64,000 nt of DNA from JADFXI01 sp963784135 (GTDB lineage Bacteria; Nitrospirota; Thermodesulfovibrionia; Thermodesulfovibrionales; Dissulfurispiraceae). Below are positions 7,163-14,172 of this stretch, piece after piece (positions within the stretch are counted from its first letter, which is position 1; every line of letters begins with the position of its first letter). Made by a program: the position numbers and the translations under genes. Under the pieces are notes generated by a model. It was not told the DNA's origin. It saw only the letters and a program-made list of their open reading frames with translations, and did not search any database. Location: contig CAWAQG010000014.1 in NCBI GenBank assembly GCA_963784135.1, positions 87,930 to 151,929 of the forward strand. Direction: 5' to 3'.

Positions 7163-8337
7163 ATACGGAGAAATGCACCGGCTGCGGGGAGTGCATAACA
7201 TCGTGCCCTTTTACCTCGATAGAAATAAAAGGCGGAAAGGCCTTTATCAATGAGTATTGCCAATTCTGCAGAACCTGCCTGAGTGTTTGTCCCGAAGGAG
7301 CAATTGTCGAAATTGCAGAGGAAGGAGACAAACAAAAAGCCGACTTGTCTGCCTACCGGGGCGTATGGGTTTTTGCGGAACAGCGGGACAAAAGAATCGC
7401 TTCTGTGGCTTACGAACTCCTGGGGGCCGGCAGAAGACTTGCCGATGAACTGAAGACTGAATTGTCTGCGGTACTGTTCGGCGCTGAAGAAGGCGCTGCC
7501 GGAGAGCTGATCTCATGGGGCGCGGACAAGGTGTACCATTGCGGCGACCCCATATTCGGGAAGTTTAATGACGAGCCTTACGCGCAAATGCTTACGGCAC
7601 TCATAAAGGACCACAAACCCGAGATTGTCCTTGCAGGCGCTACGCCTCTGGGCCGGTCATTTATCCCAAGGGTGGCGGCCCGGCTTAAAACCGGACTGAC
7701 GGCAGACTGCACCGCGCTCGAAATTGATAAAGAGACAGACAATCTGCTGCAGATAAGGCCTGCGTTCGGAGGCAATATTATGGCGACTATCCTTTGTCCG
7801 AATAACCGTCCGCAGATTGCTACTGTGAGGCCCAGGGTGATGAAGAGGATGGAAGCCGATCTCGGCAGAAAGGGTGAAGTTGTCCATGTAGATGCAGGGA
7901 ATCTTACCTGCAGAACTAAAGTGGTTGAAACACTTAAAGAGACATCGGAGTGCATGGTCAATCTGCAGGAAGCGGAGATTATCGTCTCGGGTGGAAGGGG
8001 TATGAGCAATGCCAAAGGATTCGGCATGCTTGAAGAACTGGCGGTGCTGCTGGGCGGTGCTGTTGCGGCTTCAAGGGCGGCAGTCGATGAGGGATGGATA
8101 CCATACATGCATCAGGTAGGGCAGACCGGAAAAACGGTCTGTCCGAAAGTATATATAGCCTGCGGAATATCGGGTGCGGTCCAGCACCTTGTAGGGATGC
8201 AGTCATCTGATATAATTATCGCCATCAATAAAAATCCCGAGGCCCCTATATTCAATGTAGCGACATATGGAATTGTGGGCGATGTTAATGAAGTGGTCCC
8301 AATGTTGATAAAGAAACTCAAAGAAGGAAAGCAATAA
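7147..8337 (+). CDS. etfA: Electron transfer flavoprotein alpha subunit with N-terminal 2[4Fe-4S] ferredoxin domain
   Basis: 396 residues. Residues 1-60 form a bacterial-type ferredoxin with two clusters: Cys 10, 13, 16 and 20, then Cys 38, 41, 44 and 48. The rest is EtfA, ending in the FAD domain (VSGGRGM, VGQTGKTVCPKVYIACG, INKNPEAPIFNVATYGIVGD). Etf proteins with this extra ferredoxin are known from anaerobes such as the caffeyl-CoA and lactate dehydrogenase systems. There they link NADH, flavin and ferredoxin pools. The sequence supports an iron-sulfur flavoprotein; the partner dehydrogenase and the direction of flow are inference. fabD begins on the base after the stop. Confidence 0.92.
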   Translation: MLITINTEKCTGCGECITSCPFTSIEIKGGKAFINEYCQFCRTCLSVCPEGAIVEIAEEGDKQKADLSAYRGVWVFAEQRDKRIASVAYELLGAGRRLADELKTELSAVLFGAEEGAAGELISWGADKVYHCGDPIFGKFNDEPYAQMLTALIKDHKPEIVLAGATPLGRSFIPRVAARLKTGLTADCTALEIDKETDNLLQIRPAFGGNIMATILCPNNRPQIATVRPRVMKRMEADLGRKGEVVHVDAGNLTCRTKVVETLKETSECMVNLQEAEIIVSGGRGMSNAKGFGMLEELAVLLGGAVAASRAAVDEGWIPYMHQVGQTGKTVCPKVYIACGISGAVQHLVGMQSSDIIIAINKNPEAPIFNVATYGIVGDVNEVVPMLIKKLKEGKQ

Positions 8338-9270
8338 ATGAAAATCGCTTTTGTATTCCCCGGCCAGGGCTCTCAGCAGGTCGGCATGGGCAAGGACCTT
8401 TACGACAATTTTGATACAGTGAAAGAGCTGTATGAGACCGCATCCGGTATTCTCGGTTATGACGTAGCCGGTCTCAGTTTCAACGGGCCTGCGGAAGAGT
8501 TGAATAAAACGTATAAAACTCAACCTTGCTTGCTTGTGGCAAGTATTGCTGCGTATACTGTTTTAAAATCCAGGGATATTCATCCTTCTGCTGTAGCGGG
8601 GCACAGTCTTGGAGAATATTCGGCACTTGTGGCAGCCGGGAGCATTTCGTTCATGGATGCTGTAAAGCTGACCGCTGCCAGGGGGAAAATAATGCAGGAG
8701 GCGGTCCCGGAAGGGAAGGGTCTTATGGCAGCTATCCTCGGGCTGGACAGAAAGGCCATTGACGATGTCTGCCGGTCGGTTGCTTCAGGCTATGTCGCGG
8801 CAGCGAACTATAATTGCCCCGGCCAGATTGTCATCTCCGGCGAACGCCCTGCGGTTGAGGACGCCATGGAGCGGGCAAAAACTGCCGGTGCAAAACGGGC
8901 ACTGCCCCTCGCTGTCAGCATTCCTTCGCATTGCAAACTGATGGATAATGCAGGAAGGCTGTTGGAAGAGGCGCTTAAAGGGGTGGATGTAACAGGTGCG
9001 GGAATTCCATTTTACAATAATTCCGATGCGCAATGTATTTCGGATCCCGCTGTAATAAAGCAATCTCTTGTCAGACAATTGAGCCATGCGGTATTATGGG
9101 AAGATTGCATTAAAAATATTGTCATGTCCGGTATAGGAAGCTTTATCGAGGTTGGGCCGGGCAAGGTCCTCACAGGACTGATAAGGAGAATTGAGACCTC
9201 TGCCCGAATTTTTAATGTAGGGGACACGGAAACGCTGAACAAGTCGGTAGCAGAATTGCAGAATGTTTAA
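8338..9270 (+). CDS. fabD: Malonyl-CoA:ACP transacylase
   Basis: Loads malonyl units onto ACP for fatty-acid elongation. The 310-residue protein has the oxyanion motif FPGQGSQ near the N-terminus, the nucleophile serine in GHSLGEYSAL (Ser 90) and the catalytic His in SIPSHCKLM (about 199), with the conserved Gln/Asn region NCPGQIVISG. The end (IEVGPGKVLTGLIRRI) is typical. It is split from the other fab genes, which lie about 29 kb away at 38-40 kb. It follows etfA directly and is followed directly by a TusA-like gene. Confidence 0.96.
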   Translation: MKIAFVFPGQGSQQVGMGKDLYDNFDTVKELYETASGILGYDVAGLSFNGPAEELNKTYKTQPCLLVASIAAYTVLKSRDIHPSAVAGHSLGEYSALVAAGSISFMDAVKLTAARGKIMQEAVPEGKGLMAAILGLDRKAIDDVCRSVASGYVAAANYNCPGQIVISGERPAVEDAMERAKTAGAKRALPLAVSIPSHCKLMDNAGRLLEEALKGVDVTGAGIPFYNNSDAQCISDPAVIKQSLVRQLSHAVLWEDCIKNIVMSGIGSFIEVGPGKVLTGLIRRIETSARIFNVGDTETLNKSVAELQNV

Positions 9271-9507
9271 ATGTTTATAGATGCAAGAGGCATGGAACAC
9301 CCGGAACACCTGAAAGAATTCAAGAGGCATCTTGCCGGGCTTTGCCTCGTGAACGAAGATGTCGAGGTGCTGATCGACAACCGTGACAGGGAATTAAAAA
9401 CGCTCGAACTTTATGTCCGGGCTTTTAACTGCACCTATACCATAGAGCGGGCTGGTGAGCAGGTGCGGATAAAAATAAAAGGTCCGTTTAATATTTGTGG
9501 ATTCTAA
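9271..9507 (+). CDS. TusA/SirA-like fold protein lacking the catalytic cysteine
   Basis: 78 residues that start MFIDARGMEHPEHLKEFK. TusA-family sulfur carriers start with LDxRGLxCPxPL, and here the sulfur-binding Cys position is His (EHPEHL). The remaining pattern also fits a two-strand, two-helix TusA fold: VNEDVEVLIDNRDRELKTLE, then FNCTYTIERAGEQVRIKIKG. The usual persulfide role is therefore unlikely. The only Cys residues (LAGLCLV, AFNCTY and NICGF) are outside the motif. It begins right after the fabD stop and ends before mdh, so all three may be one transcript. The function is unknown. Confidence 0.6.
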   Translation: MFIDARGMEHPEHLKEFKRHLAGLCLVNEDVEVLIDNRDRELKTLELYVRAFNCTYTIERAGEQVRIKIKGPFNICGF

Positions 9508-9523
9508 TAAGAGGGAGAGTGTA

Positions 9524-10450
9524 ATGAACAAGAAGGTTTCGGTCATAGGGGCCGGTCATGTGGGCGCATCGCTTGCGCAGATGATTGTGCAGGGCGGTAT
9601 TGCCGATGTGGTGCTTTTCGATGTCGATGAAGGACTGCCTAAAGGCAAGGCGCTCGATCTTTCCGAGGCATGCCCGTTGTGGGGCTCTTCCTCATCAATA
9701 GTCGGATCAAACGACTTTTCGGGTACTCGTGATTCTGATGTCATAGTGGTAACTGCCGGGCTTGCCCGCAAGCCGGGGATGAGCCGCGACGATCTCCTCA
9801 GCGCTAATGCCAAAATCGTGTCGGGTGTCATCTCCAATACGGCAAAGCTGTCTCCCCGGGCCATTATTATAGCTGTCACAAATCCTATGGATGTGATGGC
9901 ACAAATATGCTTAAAGGTTTCGGGCTTTGAACCGTCACGGGTCGTCGGCATGGGCGGCGTGCTTGATTCTGCCCGGTTAAGGGCCTTTGCGGCCATGGAA
10001 CTGGGTGTTTCAGCCCAGGATGTAGATGCGCTCGTATGCGGCGGCCACGGAGACCTGATGGTCCCCATGCCCCGTTTTACAACAGTCCGGGGGGTCCCGA
10101 TTACAGAACTGCTAAGCCGGGACAGGATAGATGCCTTGGTTGAAAGGACGCGGCAGGGCGGCGCAGAGATCGTATCTTTACTGAAAACCGGCAGCGCCTA
10201 TTATGCCCCCGCGGCAGCGACCTGCCAGATGGTCGATTCCATCATATTCGATAAAAAAAGAATGACGCCGTGCTCTGCCTTCCTCAACGGGCAATACGGT
10301 GTGGAGGGGGTCTATACAGGAGTGCCTGTAATACTTGGAAGCGGCGGTGTTGAAAAAATCATCGAACTGCAATTGAACGGGCAGGAAAAGGCTGATTTTG
10401 CGAAGTCGGTGAGTGCGGTAAAAGAGCTTGTCGAACAGTTGAAGTTATAA
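9524..10450 (+). CDS. mdh: Malate dehydrogenase (lactate/malate dehydrogenase family)
   Basis: Interconverts malate and oxaloacetate with NAD. The 308-residue protein begins KVSVIGAGHVGASLAQ (NAD fold) with an acidic residue after the second strand (VVLFDVDEG), which favours NAD. The substrate loop GLARKPGMSRDDLL has the Arg that distinguishes malate from lactate dehydrogenases. GVLDSARLR and the catalytic His in CGGHGDLMVPM follow. ATG 9524 is preferred because GAGGGAGAG lies just upstream; a GTG at 9497 would overlap the previous gene. Together with icd (23664) and citrate synthase (48293) it supplies TCA-cycle steps. Confidence 0.94.
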   Translation: MNKKVSVIGAGHVGASLAQMIVQGGIADVVLFDVDEGLPKGKALDLSEACPLWGSSSSIVGSNDFSGTRDSDVIVVTAGLARKPGMSRDDLLSANAKIVSGVISNTAKLSPRAIIIAVTNPMDVMAQICLKVSGFEPSRVVGMGGVLDSARLRAFAAMELGVSAQDVDALVCGGHGDLMVPMPRFTTVRGVPITELLSRDRIDALVERTRQGGAEIVSLLKTGSAYYAPAAATCQMVDSIIFDKKRMTPCSAFLNGQYGVEGVYTGVPVILGSGGVEKIIELQLNGQEKADFAKSVSAVKELVEQLKL

Positions 10451-10457
10451 TAAGGAG

Positions 10458-10597
10458 CACTATACAACAGGAAGACAGCTTCTCACTCATTCTCGGATTG
10501 CCTCCTGCAATCCTGCGAGGGCGGCAACCCGCTTCACCATCCATGGTACGCTATGGGTTGCCGAAGCCGTTCGAAGCAATCTTCCTGTTGTATAGTG
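10458..10597. repeat. Fold-back element after mdh, 18-bp perfect terminal inverted repeats
   Basis: Arms 10458-10475 and 10580-10597 are perfect inverted copies (CACTATACAACAGGAAGA). Inside, CGGCAACCC and GGGTTGCCG form a second nested stem around CCATGGTACGCTATGG. The element starts 8 bases after the mdh stop and ends shortly before the ndk ribosome site. No open frame of interest is inside. Confidence 0.75.
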
Positions 10598-10624
10598 ACT
10601 ATGTATAAAAAAGGAGATATTATT

Positions 10625-11359
10625 ATGAATAAAGAAGTTTCTGAACAGACGCTCGTGTTAATTAAGCCGGATGCACTGAAAAATTCGCTGACAGGATATG
10701 TTATATCCCAACTGTCGGAATTCCATACCGGTTTGCGTTTTGCCGGAGCAAAGATAGTTAATGTCAGTAAAATGCTTGCCGAAGAACACTATGCCGAACA
10801 TAAGGGAAAGGTTTTTTTCCCCGCCCTTATAGAGTTCATCATGGGATATAGCCATTATCCTGATGAACCATGGAAGCGCAGGATAATAGCTCTTGTCTAT
10901 CAGGGTGAGGACGCTGTACAAAAAATCAGGAATATCTCAGGGCCGACCAATCCTAACGTTGCCAGAGATCAAAGACCCGGCTGCATTCGTGCTCTGGGGG
11001 CACTTGTGCCGGTAAAAGATGATGCGGGGAATGTTATTGGCGAACGGATGGACAATCTCATACATGCGTCGGCAACATTGAGTGAAGCCGAGAGAGAAAT
11101 AAAGATTTGGTTTAAACCCGACGATATTCCGCCGTTAATGCGAATTTATGCTACGGGTACAAGCAAGGTACATTATTATTTCAAGGACAACAAGCTTTTT
11201 ACGAGCTATGAGCAGGGGAGTATTTCTTTGGTTGCTCCCGGAGATGTTGTGTGGAAGTCTGACTTGGAAGCACTGCAATTGTTATATCAGGGGTTGCCTT
11301 CCCCCAGCACTCTTGAAGCAGTGGCTGCCAAGTACCTCATTAACAGAAGTGAAGAGTGA
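10625..11359 (+). CDS. ndk: Nucleoside-diphosphate-kinase-like protein with internal insertion and C-terminal extension
   Basis: The family moves the gamma-phosphate between nucleoside di- and triphosphates. Family motifs are TLVLIKPDAL at the N-terminus, GPTNPNVARDQRPGCIR and the phospho-histidine site NLIHASATLSEAEREI. Bacterial Ndk is about 140 residues; this one is 244. Extra residues sit between the KGKVFFPALIEFIM region and the active site (PDEPWKRR and PVKDDAGNVIGERM), and about 75 residues follow the catalytic domain from RIYATGTSKVHYYF. ATG 10625 follows AAGGAG with 8 bases spacing; an upstream ATG (10601) precedes that site and is less likely. Kinase activity is probable. The role of the extension is unknown. 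Confidence 0.85.
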   Translation: MNKEVSEQTLVLIKPDALKNSLTGYVISQLSEFHTGLRFAGAKIVNVSKMLAEEHYAEHKGKVFFPALIEFIMGYSHYPDEPWKRRIIALVYQGEDAVQKIRNISGPTNPNVARDQRPGCIRALGALVPVKDDAGNVIGERMDNLIHASATLSEAEREIKIWFKPDDIPPLMRIYATGTSKVHYYFKDNKLFTSYEQGSISLVAPGDVVWKSDLEALQLLYQGLPSPSTLEAVAAKYLINRSEE

Positions 11360-11363
11360 GGGG

Positions 11364-11545
11364 AGGGCTCGCGAATAAATAATTTGTGCATTCAGGCGCT
11401 CAGAGTTGGGTCAGCTTTGGCTGATCCGACTGAGCAAAACCGCAGGCGTAGCATAGCTACGTTGAGGATTTTGCGACTGAGGATCGGGCAAGGATGGCCT
11501 AAATCTGAGATGCATCAATGTGCAAGTTATTTATTCGCGAGCCCT
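11364..11545. repeat. Fold-back element after ndk, 19-bp perfect terminal inverted repeats
   Basis: Arms 11364-11382 and 11527-11545 are perfect inverted copies (AGGGCTCGCGAATAAATAA). The middle holds a small palindrome, CGTAGCATAGCTACG, near 11449, followed by TTGAGGATTTTGCG. The element starts 4 bases after the ndk stop and ends 38 bases before ubiD. Confidence 0.75.
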
Positions 11546-11583
11546 GAGTGTTGTTCTAAAAGAGCAGATGGCGCAGGTGAATT

Positions 11584-13047
11584 ATGGCATATAGAGACAT
11601 AAGAGACTTTATAAAGGTTTTGGAAGCAAAAGGACTTCTACATAGAATAAAGGTCGAGGTCGACCCAATTCTTGAAATTGCCGGGATAACCGACAGAATG
11701 TGCAAGAGCCCGAACGGGGGCAAGGCGCTTTATTTCGAAAAAGTTAAAGGCTCGCTGTATCCTGTCGTTACCAACCTTTTCGGTTCTTTTGAGCGGATGT
11801 GCCTTGCGCTTGAAATAAACAAACTCGATGATGTGGCCCTGCGTATAGAAGATATACTTAACCAGGCGCCTCCCAGGACGCTGCTTGAAAAGTTGGCAAT
11901 GCTGCCGAAACTCCTGGAATTCTCGAAATATCTTCCCAGGACCGTAAGAAGCGCGCAGTGCCAGGAGGTCGTCGAAAAGGACAATCCCGACTTGAGCGTA
12001 TTTCCCATAATCAAGTGCTGGCCGGGTGACGGACAGCCCACTGATGAGGGTAGGTTTATTACGCTGCCCATGGTATTTACAAGAGACCCGGAGACAGGCC
12101 GGCAGAATTGCGGTATGTATCGCATACATGTATACGATAAAAAGACCACCGGCATGCACTGGCATATTCATAAGGACGGGGCCAGACACTATGACCGGTA
12201 TAAGGATGCGCAGCAGAAGATGCCTGCCGCTATTGCCGTCGGCAGCGACCCGGCTGTTATCTATGCCTCGAGCGCACCGCTTCCCGAATCTGTTGATGAG
12301 ATGCTTTTTGCCGGCTTTCTGCGCAGGGAGCCTGTAGAGATGGTCAAATGCATTACTTCAGATATCGAGGTGCCGGCCAATAGTGAACTGGTGATAGAGG
12401 GACATCTTCAGCCCGGAGAAATGCGCATCGAGGGACCATTCGGCGACCATACCGGTTTCTACTCGGCTGCCGATTACTATCCGGTATTCCATGTGGACTG
12501 TATTACTCACAGAAAGGATTTGGTGTACCCTGCCACGATAGTGGGGAAGCCCCCGATGGAAGACTGTTATATGGGCAAGGCAACGGAGCGCATCTTTCTG
12601 CCGCTTGTGAAGCTCGATTTTCCGGAAATAAGAGATATTGACCTTCCTATGGAGGGAGTTTTCCATAATGCTGCATTGATCTCGATCAGGAAAAGCTATC
12701 CGGGACATGCGAAAAAAATAATACACGGCCTCTGGGGCAAGGGGCAGATGATGTTCGCAAAGCTTCTCGTAATTGTGGATGAGGATGTTGATGTGCAGAA
12801 TATTTCCTATACTGCCTGGCGTGTCCTCAACAACGTTGACTGGAAGCGGGACGTGGTCATTGCGGATGGTCCTCTGGACGACCTCGACCACGCCGCCAAT
12901 TGGCCGCGGTACGGATCAAAAATGGGCATTGATGCAACAAGAAAAACAAAGGAAGAAGGCATGATGAGGGAGTGGCCCCAGGAACTGTTTATGTCGGAAG
13001 AAATAAAGCGGCTCGTTGATCGCCGTTGGAAGGAGTACGGATTTTAG
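11584..13047 (+). CDS. ubiD: UbiD-family decarboxylase
   Basis: UbiD enzymes use prenylated FMN to decarboxylate aromatic or alpha,beta-unsaturated acids. This 487-residue protein fits the polyprenyl-hydroxybenzoate type: AYRDIRDFIKVLEAKGLLHRI at the N-terminus, NCGMYRIHVYDKKTTGMHWH in the middle, and EGPFGDHTGFYS with DCYMGKATERIFLPL in the core. A role in quinone biosynthesis (ubiquinone or the futalosine menaquinone route) is likely. The UbiX flavin prenyltransferase is not in the window. It overlaps the presumed ribD start by about 22 bases, so they are probably co-transcribed. Confidence 0.9.
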   Translation: MAYRDIRDFIKVLEAKGLLHRIKVEVDPILEIAGITDRMCKSPNGGKALYFEKVKGSLYPVVTNLFGSFERMCLALEINKLDDVALRIEDILNQAPPRTLLEKLAMLPKLLEFSKYLPRTVRSAQCQEVVEKDNPDLSVFPIIKCWPGDGQPTDEGRFITLPMVFTRDPETGRQNCGMYRIHVYDKKTTGMHWHIHKDGARHYDRYKDAQQKMPAAIAVGSDPAVIYASSAPLPESVDEMLFAGFLRREPVEMVKCITSDIEVPANSELVIEGHLQPGEMRIEGPFGDHTGFYSAADYYPVFHVDCITHRKDLVYPATIVGKPPMEDCYMGKATERIFLPLVKLDFPEIRDIDLPMEGVFHNAALISIRKSYPGHAKKIIHGLWGKGQMMFAKLLVIVDEDVDVQNISYTAWRVLNNVDWKRDVVIADGPLDDLDHAANWPRYGSKMGIDATRKTKEEGMMREWPQELFMSEEIKRLVDRRWKEYGF

Positions 13048-14135
13048 ATAACCCCAAGGATAAAATCTTCATGCGGCGGGCCTTACGGCTTGCTGAACGG
13101 GCCAGAGGCATGACAAGCCCTAACCCGATGGTGGGGGCGGTAATTGTAAATAACGGTGTTATTGTTGCCGAAGACTACCATAAGAAAGCCGGAGAACTCC
13201 ATGCCGAAGCACTCGCAATTCTCAAGGCCGGCGATAAGGCTGAAGGGTCCGCTCTTTATGTGACGCTGGAACCCTGCTGCCATCTCGACAAAAAAACACC
13301 TCCCTGCACAAAAGCAATAATAAAAGCGAACATAGGGAGGGTCATTATCGGCATGGAAGACCCCAACCCGAAAGTGTCCGGCAAAGGGATACGTGAATTA
13401 AAGCGGCACGGCATAAAGGTTGTTGAAGGACTCTTTAAGAGTGAAGCGCAAAGGCTCAATGAAACTTACATAAAATATATCACCACAAGTAAACCCTTTG
13501 TCATTTTAAAAGTTGCCATGACCCTTGACGGGAAGATTGCGACCCCCGAAGGCCAGTCTAAATGGATAACTGGCGAGCAGGCCAGGCGTCTTGTCCACAA
13601 GATGCGGAGCAGCGTGGACGCCGTGCTTACCGCTATCGGGACCGTTAAGGCCGATAACCCCCGCCTTACTGCCAGGCTGTCAGAAAAAATGCGTCAGCCT
13701 GTAAGAATAGTCATAGATCCCGGACTCGAAACGCCTTTGGACTACCATATCGTTACCCCTCCACCCGAAACCATATTTATTGCAAAGAGAAAAGCGCCCC
13801 GGACTAAAAAGCAGATGCTTCTCGATAAGGGCGTGGATATAATCGAATATGAAGGAGAAAGAGCGGACCTTTCATGGCTGATGAGCGAGCTCGGCAATCG
13901 CGGCATAACATCAGTCATGATAGAAGGCGGTTCTTCGCTTGGCGCCTATGCGTTGCAGGACGGCATTGTCGATAAAGTGGTTTTTTTTATCGCTCCCAAA
14001 ATAATCGGCGGCAGGAATTCGGTCCCGGCGATAGGCGGCAGTGTCTTCAGACAACTTCAGGACGCTTACAATATCAGGGACCTGCGGACAAAAAAAATCG
14101 GCGAAGATTTACTTGTGGAGGGGTATATAAAATGA
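13026..14135 (+). CDS. ribD: Bifunctional riboflavin deaminase/reductase
   Basis: Performs two steps of riboflavin synthesis: deamination of the diaminopyrimidine, then side-chain reduction with NADPH. The deaminase half has the zinc motif GELHAEALAIL with TLEPCCHLDKKTPPC. The reductase half starts near FVILKVAMTLDGKIA and includes KWITGEQARRLVHKMR and MIEGGSSLG. The start is uncertain. Homology (DKIFMRRALRLAERARG) reaches back before ATG 13071, so TTG 13026, inside the end of ubiD, is used here; ATG 13071 has an AAGGA 10 bases upstream. No other rib gene follows, as the strand changes at 14173. Confidence 0.93.
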   Translation: MEGVRILDNPKDKIFMRRALRLAERARGMTSPNPMVGAVIVNNGVIVAEDYHKKAGELHAEALAILKAGDKAEGSALYVTLEPCCHLDKKTPPCTKAIIKANIGRVIIGMEDPNPKVSGKGIRELKRHGIKVVEGLFKSEAQRLNETYIKYITTSKPFVILKVAMTLDGKIATPEGQSKWITGEQARRLVHKMRSSVDAVLTAIGTVKADNPRLTARLSEKMRQPVRIVIDPGLETPLDYHIVTPPPETIFIAKRKAPRTKKQMLLDKGVDIIEYEGERADLSWLMSELGNRGITSVMIEGGSSLGAYALQDGIVDKVVFFIAPKIIGGRNSVPAIGGSVFRQLQDAYNIRDLRTKKIGEDLLVEGYIK

Positions 14136-14172
14136 AGATTGTTATTCAAATCCCTTTCTAAGCTCTATATAT

